This document shows, piece by piece, positions 23,176-32,200 of a stretch of 47,343 nucleotides of DNA; the stretch's first letter is position 1, and each line of letters begins with the position of its first letter. The position numbers and the translations under genes were made by a program. The notes below the pieces were generated by a model that was not told the origin of the DNA, did no database searches, and worked only from the letters and a program-made list of their open reading frames with translations. Source of the DNA: an uncultured Mycoplasma sp. (lineage in GTDB: Bacteria; Bacillota_I; Bacilli_A; Mycoplasmatales; Metamycoplasmataceae); assembly GCA_947039955.1 (NCBI GenBank), contig CAMRAC010000004.1:1-47343 (forward strand). Direction: 5' to 3'.

Positions 23176-23673
23176 ATGGGTGTATTAAAAGATAACAAAA
23201 AACTTGTTTCTGCTGAAATATCTAAAAAATTTGAGAAAGCTGAATCTGTTATAGTTGCAAACTATGAAGGAATTACAGTTAAACAATTTCAAGAATTAAG
23301 AAAATTAGCAAAACTAGAAGATGTTGAACTTAAAGTTTATAAAAACAGACTTGTGATAAAAGCTATCGAAAACTGTGAACATAAAGATTTATCACAATAT
23401 CTTGTTGGAGCTAACTTATTTGCATTTGCAAATACAGATTCATTATCAGCAGCTAAAGTTCTTGCAAACTTTGCTAAGAAAAACAAGCAACTAGAATTAG
23501 TAGCTGGTATATTCGAAAATGAAGTAATCAATCGTGAAAAAGTTTTGGAAATCGCATCACTTCCTTCATACGAAGAAGCGTTGACAATCTTGGCAGGTTC
23601 ATTACAAGGTGCCATCAGACAAGTTGCTGTTGGACTGAAAATGTTAGTTGATGAAAATCATATTAAAGAATAA
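23176..23673 (+). CDS. rplJ: 50S ribosomal protein L10
   Basis: Base of the ribosomal stalk, binding 23S rRNA and L7/L12 dimers. The 165 aa fit the family. Marks are the N-terminal EISKKFEKAESVIVANYEGITVKQFQELRK, the KVYKNRLVIKAIE segment, and the C-terminal helix (AIRQVAVGLKMLVDE) that binds L7/L12. A strong GAGAGGGG Shine-Dalgarno sequence precedes the ATG. Preceded by an L10 leader, so feedback control by L10(L12)4 is likely. It is followed by rplL after a 41-base gap. Confidence 0.97.
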   Translation: MGVLKDNKKLVSAEISKKFEKAESVIVANYEGITVKQFQELRKLAKLEDVELKVYKNRLVIKAIENCEHKDLSQYLVGANLFAFANTDSLSAAKVLANFAKKNKQLELVAGIFENEVINREKVLEIASLPSYEEALTILAGSLQGAIRQVAVGLKMLVDENHIKE

Positions 23674-23714
23674 AAACAAACAAAAATTAAAAAAGAAAAA
23701 CTAGGAGAAATAAA

Positions 23715-24080
23715 ATGGCAAAATTAACCAAAGAAAGCTTTATCGAAAGCTTAAACACAATGACAATTAAAGAAGTAATGGAATTAGTTGAAGCAATGAA
23801 AGAAACATACGGAATTGACCCTTCAGCAGTAGCTGTAGCGGCAGGACCAGCAGAAGTTGCAGAAGTAAAAACAGAATTCAAAATTATGTTACACTCAGAT
23901 GGTGGAAACAAAGTTCAATGTATTAAAATTGTTAAAGATCTTACAGGTCTAGGACTAATGGAAGCAAAAAAACTTGTTGAATCAGCACCTGTTGCAATTA
24001 AAGAAAATGTTAAAACAGATGAAGCTAATGAAATTAAAGCTAAATTAGAAGCTGTTGGCGCAAAAGTTAGTTTAGATTAA
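23715..24080 (+). CDS. rplL: 50S ribosomal protein L7/L12
   Basis: Mobile stalk protein that recruits translation GTPases. The 121-aa protein has the N-terminal dimerisation helix ([17 protein letters not shown]), an Ala/Gly-rich hinge and the C-terminal domain with the conserved KIxxVKxxxxxGLxEAK pattern ([17 protein letters not shown]) and the VESAP-PVxIKE helix. An AGGAG Shine-Dalgarno sequence precedes the ATG. A strong terminator follows, so rplJ-rplL form a closed unit. Confidence 0.98.
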   Translation: MAKLTKESFIESLNTMTIKEVMELVEAMKETYGIDPSAVAVAAGPAEVAEVKTEFKIMLHSDGGNKVQCIKIVKDLTGLGLMEAKKLVESAPVAIKENVKTDEANEIKAKLEAVGAKVSLD

Positions 24081-24099
24081 TAATTTAATTTAAATAACA

Positions 24100-24131
24100 A
24101 AAACAAAAAACCTATATAGGTTTTTTGTTTT
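24100..24131. terminator. Terminator of rplJ-rplL
   Basis: A near-continuous inverted repeat around CCTATATAGG flanked by A-rich and T-rich arms; the T-rich side follows rplL. Confidence 0.9.
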
Positions 24132-24248
24132 GCTTTTTTTATTTACTTTGTTAGAGTTATCATAAAATAACTTTTCAATTATTTTTTCAATATATGAAAT
24201 CAAGTAACCTAACATGATATTTAAAATCAGTTATTCTTTATAGGATAA

Positions 24249-24274
24249 AAAAAGAACTTTTATTAGTTCTTTTT
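24249..24274. terminator. Terminator of the small membrane protein gene
   Basis: A 9-bp stem (AAAAAGAAC with GTTCTTTTT), an 8-base loop, directly after the minus-strand stop at 24279. The 120 bases between this and the rplL terminator hold no ORF or structure I can name. Confidence 0.75.
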
Positions 24275-24278
24275 ATTA

Positions 24279-24617
24279 TTAGTTTTTATAAGGTTTTAAC
24301 TTTCTTCTAATTAGGAAGTTGAAGATAAATGGAATGAACAACGATAATATAGCGAACAACACTAAATGAGTTACTTTTTTGTATTCTCTAGAAATACTAA
24401 ATGATTTAATAACAAACAAGATTGAAGATATTAAGGCAATAAATGAGAAAACCCCAATTGCAACCGTCATAATCGTTGTAGTTAACTGGGAAGGTGACTT
24501 TAAAACCAACAAAAGAGTTGTCAGTGTTGCAGTTAGTATTCAGTTTAGTAAGTTGTATGAACCAGAGATTCTATTGTAAATAGAGTATTTCTGTAAAGTT
24601 GTTTTATTTTTAAGCAT
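24279..24617 (-). CDS. Small multi-pass membrane protein, unknown function
   Basis: A 112-aa protein; the ATG at 24617 is reached by reading one TGA as Trp. Three hydrophobic segments are clear: LLNWILTATLTTLLLV (about 23-42), MTVAIGVFSFIALISSILFVI (about 52-75) and HLVLFAILSLFIPFIFNFLI (about 86-105). The C-terminus is basic (RRKLKPYKN), suggesting a cytoplasmic end. No family is recognised. TATAAT is 7 bases before the ATG, with no Shine-Dalgarno sequence. Confidence 0.75.
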
Positions 24618-24624
24618 ATAACTA

Positions 24625-24630
24625 ATTATA
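24625..24630 (-). promoter_or_regulatory. -10 box of the small membrane protein gene (leaderless type)
   Basis: TATAAT on the minus strand, 7 bases before the ATG at 24617. Confidence 0.6.
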
Positions 24631-24668
24631 TAATATATTGTCTAAATTGAATAGTTGAATTTAAATAT

Positions 24669-24677
24669 TGTTATAAT
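24669..24677 (+). promoter_or_regulatory. Extended -10 promoter of tRNA-Ser
   Basis: TGTTATAAT, 36 bases upstream of the mature tRNA 5' end. Confidence 0.65.
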
Positions 24678-24682
24678 TTAAA

Positions 24683-24704
24683 TTCATCTCAAAATAAAGA
24701 TGAA
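24683..24704 (+). other. Hairpin in the tRNA-Ser 5' leader
   Basis: TTCATCT and AGATGAA form a 7-bp stem with an 8-base loop, nine bases before the tRNA. It starts where transcription should begin. It may affect precursor processing; function unknown. Confidence 0.5.
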
Positions 24705-24713
24705 TAACCCAAT

Positions 24714-24805
24714 GGAGAATTGTGTGAGTTCGGTTGAAACAATTAGTCTCGAAAACTAACGATGTGTTAAAACATCCAAGGGTTCAAATCCCTTATTCTC
24801 CTCCA
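24714..24805 (+). tRNA. tRNA-Ser (anticodon CGA)
   Basis: A 7-bp acceptor stem (GGAGAAT/ATTCTCC), 3-bp D stem, anticodon stem TTAGT/ACTAA with loop CTCGAAA giving anticodon CGA (24750-24752), a long variable arm (GATGT/ACATC) typical of serine tRNAs, and a T arm AAGGG-TTCAAAT-CCCTT. CCA is encoded (24803-24805). The discriminator base is T (24802), whereas bacterial tRNA-Ser normally has G. Reads codon UCG. Confidence 0.95.
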
Positions 24806-24860
24806 AATGTAAATCACCAATATATGAAACAAATAAACTTAAAAACAACATTTTCTATTA

Positions 24861-24869
24861 TGTTATAAT
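24861..24869 (+). promoter_or_regulatory. Extended -10 promoter of the ABC transporter gene (leaderless type)
   Basis: TGTTATAAT ends 8 bases before the ATG at 24878. Confidence 0.6.
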
Positions 24870-24877
24870 TTTATAAT

Positions 24878-26605
24878 ATGTTCACAGTATTCAAGTTAGT
24901 AAACAAATATTTCTGAAAAGGTTTAATAGGTCCTTTGTTCGCTTTTGTATTGCCTTTAATAATGTTATTATTCTTAGGATCAACTCTAGGTAGTGAATTC
25001 TTCTTTCCTGGTGGAGCAGCTATTAGTATTTTGACAATTGGGCTAGTTTTTATGCCTCAAAGTATTTTTGAGTTTAAAAACTCTTCTTTGTTAAAAAGAA
25101 TTGGGACAACTCCAATTAATCCATCAAAATTCTTAATAGTTATTATCTTATTCAATTTAATGATAATGTTAATTTCAATTGCTTTAGTATTTCTTTTTTC
25201 ATTTTTAATTTTTAAAGATAACTTATATGAATCAAAAATTGGAGCAAACTTTCCACCTGAATCAATTTTTGTCGGTGTAGGTTGATTAGACATGTTAAAA
25301 GGTGTAGACTGACCATCATTTTTATATTCATTATTTTTAATAATTTTCCTTACAATGATTATCGGAGTTTTAGTAGCTTCAGTTGCTACTTCAACATTAT
25401 TTATTCAAGGTGTAGGAATAACATTGATGATGATAACATTCTTTGTTGCTCCGGCGGTTCTGCCAGTTGGGATGGTAGCTAATGTAGATGCGATTAAATA
25501 TGCTGGTTACTTTTTACCATTCAAATACCCTATTTCATTAATGATTGAAAGTTTTAGTGGTTTTGACCCTGTAGATCCAGATCAATTTTATATTATGAAT
25601 ATCAACAACTCTAGCATTTGAGATATCAATACTGATTATAAAATATTCAATACATTAGGAGGACTTAGTGGTGACAAATCTTCTGTATTAATTGTTTTTG
25701 CTAAATATGACAAAATCTTAAATCACGTAATGCCCTTCTTCTTTATGGGATTATTCGGATATTTTGCAATTGGTAAATTTTCATGAAGTACACGTTCATC
25801 TAAAAAAATGAATTGAAGAATTATTACATCTTTTATTCGATTCCAAAAGAGTCAAAAAATGGCACACAATTCAATGGGAGAATCTAATATTGATTCAGAA
25901 TATTTAATTGAAGCTCATAACATTTCTAAATTCTTTAAAGTTAAGCATGAAAAAGTGGCTGCTAACGATGATATTACCATTAAATTTAAAAGAGGTGAAT
26001 CTGTTGCCATACTAGGTGCCAATGGAGCTGGTAAAACAACTTTGGTTGAAATGATTATGGGGTTAAACAAACCTGATTCTGGTCATTTTAAATATAATTA
26101 TGAAACAAAAATAAATTATCAAGAATCATTAGGAATTCAATTCCAAGATTCTTCATACCCAGTAGGATTAAAGTGTAAGGATGTTGTTTTATTTTTAGTA
26201 GATGCTTACAAAATTAAAATTGATAAAGATGAATTACAAAAATTAATAGATGAATTCGGAATTGATAAGTTCTATAACAAGAGTGCTCGTTCACTTTCAG
26301 GTGGTCAACAACAAAGATTGAACCTATTGCTTTCAATCATCCATAAACCTAAGTTAGTTTTCTTAGATGAATTATCAACTGGGTTAGATATTAAAATCAG
26401 AACAACTATTAAAAAATTCATTAAAAAATTTGCTGAAGACAACGGAATGACTATTGTTATTATTTCTCACGATATGGAAGAAGTTGATTATTTAGCTGAA
26501 AGAATTATTGTTTTAAAAGAAGGAAAAATTGTTTCTGATAAACCAAAAACAGAAATCAAATCAAAATTTCCTTCAATTGAAAAATATCTTGAACAATATT
26601 TATAA
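24878..26605 (+). CDS. Fused ABC-2 permease and ATPase (half-transporter)
   Basis: A single 575-aa frame holds both halves of an ABC-2-type exporter, once TGA is read as Trp; no stop lies between the halves. Residues 1-~315 are the membrane domain: segments GLIGPLFAFVLPLIMLLFLG, LIVIILFNLMIMLISIALVF, SLFLIIFLTMIIGVLVASV, GITLMMITFFVAPAVLPVG and VMPFFFMGLFGYFAIG. Residues ~328-575 are the ATPase: Walker A GANGAGKTT, Q-loop GIQFQDSS, signature LSGGQQQR, Walker B LVFLDELSTG, and H-loop IISHDMEE. The order is membrane-then-ATPase, the reverse of ABCG. The substrate is unknown; relatives export drugs, lipids or peptides. A start at 25859 for a separate ATPase is possible but it has no ribosome-binding site. 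Confidence 0.88.
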
Positions 26606-26657
26606 ATAAAATTATATTTTTAGTAATAAAATAGGTTAAAATAATGTAACAATGTTA

Positions 26658-26704
26658 TTAAAGGTTTTCACTACCTATCAAATGATAAGTTAGTGATCTT
26701 TTAA
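26658..26704 (+). ncRNA. Structured 5' leader before the pseudouridine synthase gene
   Basis: A long imperfect stem-loop: TTAAAG pairs CTTTTAA, TCACTA (26668-26673) pairs TAGTGA (26691-26696), and TATC pairs GATA around an AAAT loop. It lacks a T tract, so it is not a plain terminator. A possible -10 (TAAAAT, 26637-26642) lies just upstream. The following 46 bases to the ATG are AU-rich. Confidence 0.5.
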
Positions 26705-26750
26705 CGAGGTTTACCTTTTAATATATTGTCAAGAGTAGGTGTTGTTTCGC

Positions 26751-27461
26751 ATGGAAGAAGTAAGAGTTCAAAAGTTAATCTCACAAGCGGGTGTTGCTTC
26801 TAGGCGTGAAGCTGAAGAATTAATTAAGAAAAATAAAGTTACTATTAATGGAGTTATCGCAGTTTTAGGACAAAAAGCAATGATCACAGACAAGATTATA
26901 GTTAATGGACAAGAATTACCTCAACAACAAGAACACAAATACTACATAATTAATAAACCAAAAAGAACTATTTGTACTTTGAAAGATAATTTCGACAGAA
27001 CAATTATTACAGACCTAATAGATGAACCAAGTTATATTTATCCAATCGGAAGACTTGATTACAACACTACAGGTGTTCTAATTCTGACAAATAATGGAGA
27101 ATTAGCAAATAGATTGGCTCATCCAAGCTTTGAAGTGGTTAGAAGATATCGTGCAAGACTTGATTTTAAATTAGAGAAGAATGAATTAGCTTACTTAAAT
27201 GGTGACAATGTTATTGTTAATGGAAAAGTTTCCAAACAAATCATTGAATTAATCGAAAGTAAAACTTATCTAGTAACTTTGAGAGAGGGTTCATACCACC
27301 ATATCAAGAAGATATTTGAATTAGTGGAAAGAGAAGTCCTTGATTTAAAAAGAATTGAGTTCGCAGGATTAACGGTTGAAAAACTAATGGTCGGTGAATA
27401 TCGTAAATTAAAATCAACGGAAGTTAAAAGTCTTAAAAAATTAGTAGGAATGGGAGAATAA
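26751..27461 (+). CDS. rluB: RsuA/RluB-family rRNA pseudouridine synthase
   Basis: Isomerises a uridine in rRNA (RluB-type: 23S rRNA helix 93 region; RsuA-type: 16S). The 236-aa protein has an N-terminal S4 domain (VRVQKLISQAGVASRREAEELI), the catalytic motif PIGRLDYNTTGVLILTNNG with the catalytic Asp, and the family C-terminal REGSYHHIKKIF motif. The S4 start matches RluB more than RsuA, so the symbol is tentative. ATG 26751 is preferred over GTG 26739 because AGGTG lies ten bases upstream and the family N-terminus starts here. The next gene starts one base after the stop. Confidence 0.88.
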   Translation: MEEVRVQKLISQAGVASRREAEELIKKNKVTINGVIAVLGQKAMITDKIIVNGQELPQQQEHKYYIINKPKRTICTLKDNFDRTIITDLIDEPSYIYPIGRLDYNTTGVLILTNNGELANRLAHPSFEVVRRYRARLDFKLEKNELAYLNGDNVIVNGKVSKQIIELIESKTYLVTLREGSYHHIKKIFELVEREVLDLKRIEFAGLTVEKLMVGEYRKLKSTEVKSLKKLVGMGE

Positions 27462-27462
27462 G

Positions 27463-27789
27463 ATGAAATTTAAATATATACCAGCAGTAAATCCAACACC
27501 AATGTTGATGTACCAAATGGAAAGTAACATGATGGCTTTCAACGGAGAAGAGAATATTTACAAAAAAGGTGACTTTGTTAATGGTCAAAACCACATATGA
27601 AATATGGGTGCATATTTGATTTATAATAACTCATCAGAGATAATTACTTACAGAATTTCGAATCCTTATAATTTTTTATGACTTTTAAGAATCCTAAATA
27701 AAGAAGTAACTATTGAATTAGACCAAGATTTTATTGAACAAAACAAGAAATTTTTAGAAGAAGTTACAAAAGAATTAACATCTGTGTAA
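27463..27789 (+). CDS. Small protein of unknown function, 108 aa
   Basis: The frame appears only when TGA is read as Trp (two occurrences). The ATG is one base after the stop of the pseudouridine synthase gene, and GGGAGAATAAG gives a Shine-Dalgarno sequence inside that gene's end, so it is cotranslated with it. The N-terminal half is Met/Asn-rich (NPTPMLMYQMESNMMAF) and the C-terminus is an acidic helix (EQNKKFLEEVTKEL). No membrane segment or family is recognised. obg follows after 32 bases with its own promoter. Confidence 0.7.
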
Positions 27790-27808
27790 ATTTATAACAA
27801 TTAAAAGT

Positions 27809-27814
27809 TATAAT
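27809..27814 (+). promoter_or_regulatory. -10 box of obg (leaderless type)
   Basis: TATAAT ends 7 bases before the ATG at 27822. Confidence 0.6.
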
Positions 27815-27821
27815 TTACTAT

Positions 27822-29081
27822 ATGAAATTTATAGATCAATCAACATTAGAAATAATAGCAGGAAAAGGTGGCAATGGAATTGTCTCTTTTCGTAGAGAAG
27901 CCAGAGTAGCGTTTGGAGGACCAGACGGCGGAGACGGCGGAGATGGTGGTTCTATTTACTTCCAAGGTTCTACAGGGATGAATACCTTACTAACGTTACA
28001 CATTATGAAACACATTCGTGGAGAAGAAGGTGAATCTGGTGGTCCAAAAAATATGTATGGTGCCAGAGGTAAGGAAGTTATCGTTAAAGTTCCTTTTGGT
28101 ACTTTAGTATTCGAAGGTGAAAAATTAATCCATGATATTGTCGATGATCAAAAATACCTAATTGCTAAAGGTGGACGTGGTGGACATGGAAATACTCGTT
28201 TTAAATCATCAAAAAACAATGCTCCAAAGATTTCTGAGAACGGAACCTTTGGTGAAACAAAGAATGTAAGGCTAGAATTAAAGGTTATGGCCGATATAGG
28301 GCTAGTTGGCAAGCCTTCTGTAGGTAAATCAACATTACTGGGTATTTTATCAAATGCTAAGCCTAAAATCGCTGATTATCACTTTACTACATTGGTTCCT
28401 CAACTAGGTTTAGTTAAACACTTTGATAATTCTTTTGTAATCGCTGACTTACCAGGACTAATCCAAGGTGCTTCATTGGGTAAAGGTCTAGGAATTAGAT
28501 TCTTAAAACATATCGAAAGATGTAAAGTTATTGCTTTTATTTTAGATTTTGGTGATTTAGATAGAGATCCAGTTGAAGAATTTGAAATTTTAACTCAAGA
28601 ACTTAATTCATATAATATGAAATTATTAGAAAAATCATTCTTGATTATTGCCAATAAAATGGATTTACCAAACTTTGAAGAAAATTATGCTAAATTTACA
28701 AAGAAATATCCTGAATTACCAATAGTTAAAATCTCTGCTCTGAAGAAAGAAAACTTAGACAAGTTAAAAGAAGAGATGTACCAAACTTACCTAAATGCTA
28801 AAAACATTGTTTTAGAAGAACAAAAAGATGAACTTTTCGTAACCATGGAAGAAGATTTTGTAATCACAAAACTTTATGAAGGAATGTTTGAAATTGAAGG
28901 AACAACTATTGAAAACCTTTACAACAAAATTCCACTTAATACTCATGACAACATAATTAGATTTAATAAAAAAGTTAAAGATATCGGTTTATGAAAAGCT
29001 TTGATAAAAGAAGGTATTGAAAAAGGTGATACTGTTAGAATATTGGGTTATCAATTTACTTGAGAAGACGATGGATTGTAA
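27822..29081 (+). CDS. obg: GTPase Obg/CgtA
   Basis: Essential GTPase of 50S ribosome assembly and stress response. The 419-aa protein has the Gly-rich Obg domain (residues 1-~158, with FGGPDGGDGGDGG), then the G domain: G1 GLVGKPSVGKST, G3 DLPGLIQGA, G4 NKMDLP and G5-type SALKKENL. A C-terminal OCT domain follows (KLYEGMFEIEGTTIE ... GYQFTWEDDG), read through TGA as Trp. The length is normal. Start at 27822 has a TATAAT 7 bases before it and no Shine-Dalgarno sequence. Confidence 0.97.
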
Positions 29082-29155
29082 AAATAAACAATAATTTTAA
29101 TGAATTATGGCCAAAATATCAAATAGTTGAGAATATATTTATTTAATAGAAATGA

Positions 29156-29183
29156 TTGCAAAAATTTAAATTTTATATATACT
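29156..29183 (+). promoter_or_regulatory. Promoter of the giant surface protein gene
   Basis: TTGCAA, a 16-base spacer, then TATACT. Unlike most promoters in the window this one has a recognisable -35 box. The leader contains AAGGGG before the ATG at 29220. Confidence 0.5.
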
Positions 29184-29219
29184 TTATTATACATATATTA
29201 ATTACTCAAGGGGTTCTTC

Positions 29220-32200
29220 ATGAAAAAATCAAACATATTAAAATCGGTTCTTGCCACGTCAGCAATGGTTGGTTTACCTTTAGTTATTGTGAATATTAAT
29301 TCACAAAATCAGACTAATATCAAAAATGCAAACTTCAAAAATAATAAACCAGAATTTAAAACTTTGAAAAATGCTGAGCAAATAATTGTTTCAAATCCTA
29401 ATATTATGAAGGACTCTAACTTTGCCCAAGTTAGAGATTTAATGGAATCAATTGTTATGACTCAAGAGATCTTAAATAAACTTGATATTGTAATGCCTAA
29501 CCAAAGTGACCCCGCTAAAGTTTCATTTACAAATATTAAAAATGAGTTATTTAAAATCTCATTTACCATCAACTATAATGGTTTCCCAAAAACAACATCT
29601 GATTTCTTAAATATAACACCAGAAAGCCAAGAAGTTGCTAACCACATTTATGTTGAGGATATTGATGCTTTAATTCACAATGAACCTATTGTTATTAAAA
29701 AGTTATTAGAAACTCCTATAATGACTCAAGCAATTTTAAATCAAGCAAAAATTATAATTCCTCGTGATGCAGAAGCTAGCAAAGTTTCTTTTTCAAAAAT
29801 TAATATTGACAACCCTTTAAGAGTTTCATTCCATATTAATTACAATGGTGTTGAAAAAATTGCTCCTGACTTCTTAAATGCAACAGCAACAGATTTGGAA
29901 GTTGCAACAGCAATCAAACTTCACAACCCTGATATTCTAAAATCATTAGATGTTATAAGCATTAGAAATATCTTAGAGCAAAGTCCGATGTCAATAGAAA
30001 TTTTGGAACAACTTTCAATTACTATTCCTGAAGGAACAAATGCAGCTTTAGTTTCATTTACAGAAGTTAATATTACCAATCCATTTATAATTACTTTTAA
30101 CATAAATTACAATGGAACACCAAAAACTTCATCTGATTTTCTAAATGCAACATTAACAGATAAACAAACAGCTGAAAAAACCATTATTCAAAATCCTAAT
30201 ATTTTAGGAAATCAAAACATAAATAACATTAAAGGTTTATTGGAAGCAAGTCCAATGACAAGAGAAATTTTGGAACAACTTTCTTTCAAAATCCCGCAAG
30301 GTGCAGAACCAAGTAAATATTTATTTACAGAGATAGATACTACTAACCCATTTAAAATTACATTCTTGCTTAAATACAACGGAGTTGCGAAATCATCTCC
30401 TGATTCATTAAACGCTAAACCAACAGACAAAGAAACTGTTGAGTCAATTGCTGTTCAAAATCCCGATATTTTGAAAAGTAAAAATGTGAGTTACATTAAA
30501 TCTTTACTAGACACACCTGTGATGACTAAAGAAGTTTTGGCTGAATTATCTATCTTTATACCTGAAGGTGGAGATATAAGTAAACTTTCATTTACAAACA
30601 TTGATATGTCAGGTTTGTATGGAGTTAGTTTTAGAATTAACTATAATAGAGTTTCTAAGGACGTTCTAGACTTTTTAAGTGCAACACCATCTGATAAAGA
30701 TGTTGCTGAAGCTACAACGCTTTCTAATCCAAATATCATTAAACAAGAAACTGTTAACTTTATCAAGAATATCCTTGAATCACCTACTATGACTCAAGAT
30801 ATCTTAACTCAATTATCAATTCAAATTCCTTTAGGTTCTACACCAGAGTTATTCTCTTTTACAAAAATTGATATTACAAACCCTTTCAAAATTAGTTTTG
30901 TTATTAATTACAACGGAGTTGCGAAAGATTCAATAGAGTTTTTAAATGCTACACCAACAGATGCAGAAATATCTAGAACAATTTTTATTAAAGATAATGG
31001 AATTATGAAAACTCAAAAAGTTCTTACAATTAGAGATATCTTAGAAACAAAAGTAATAACTACAGAAATCCTTAAGAGTCTTTCAATTACTCTTCCAGAC
31101 GGTGTCAATCCATCACTTGTAACATTTACAGATGTAAACGTTGATAATCCCCTAAGAGTTACTTTTATAATTAATTACAACAGAGTTCCTAAGGGTACTC
31201 CTGATTTCTTGCTTGCTCAAGCTAGTGAAGCGGAAATTGTTGATTCAATAACAATCGCTAATGTTGATTCGTTAAAAGAATTAAGTGGTATTAAAATTAG
31301 AAATTTACTAGAAGCTAGTCCAATGACTCAAGAGAACCTAGATAAATTAGGAATTACCTTCCCGGTGGGTGCAGATATTAGAAAACTTGCTTTCAACAAA
31401 ATTAATATTACAAATCTATTTAAAGTAACATTTACAATTAGTTATAACTCAGTTGTTAAAAAAACTTCAGACTTCTTAACATCAACACCAACTAATTTAG
31501 AAGTTGCTAATAAGATTCACATTAAAAATACAAATATCTTAAAATCACAAGACGCTCTTTTTATTAAAGGATTATTAGAAGGCCCTGTTACTTTGGACAG
31601 TTTAAATAAACTTTCAGTTCTTTTCCCAGAAGGAACAGATATTAGTCTAATTACATTTACCGAAATTAATATAACCAACCCTTTAAGAGTTACCTTTACA
31701 ATTAATTACAATGGTATAGCTAAATCATCACAAAACTTCCTAAACTCAACACCATCTGATTTAGACGTTGTTAATTCAATAATATTAACTGATTCAAATT
31801 CTGTATCAAATTTAGGTGTAGAAAGAATTAGATCTTTATTAGAAACAAAACCAATGAGTCAAGCTATTTTATCTAAACTTACAATTAAAGTTCCTGCAGG
31901 AACAGAAATTTTTAGAATTTCGTTTAATAATATTGTTATTACTAACTTGTTCAAAGTGACATTTACAATTACATATAACGGTATAGAAAAGTCAACCACT
32001 GATTTTTTAAACTCAACACCTCTTAACCAAGATATTGCCAACACTTCTCTCGTGAGTGATAGAAACATTTTAGTAAACAAAGATGTTTCATTCATTAAAC
32101 GTCTTTTAGATACAAAACCAATGAGTCTAGCTGTATTAAATCAACTTTCAATTACAATTCCAAGTGGTTCATCACCGGAATTAATTACATTTACAGATGT

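Noticed and set aside
25859-26605. Separate ATPase gene starting at 25859
   Set aside because: The upstream frame is continuous into it and no Shine-Dalgarno sequence or promoter is seen.
26658-26704. Terminator of the ABC transporter gene
   Set aside because: The stem is not followed by a T run and lies inside the likely leader of the next gene.
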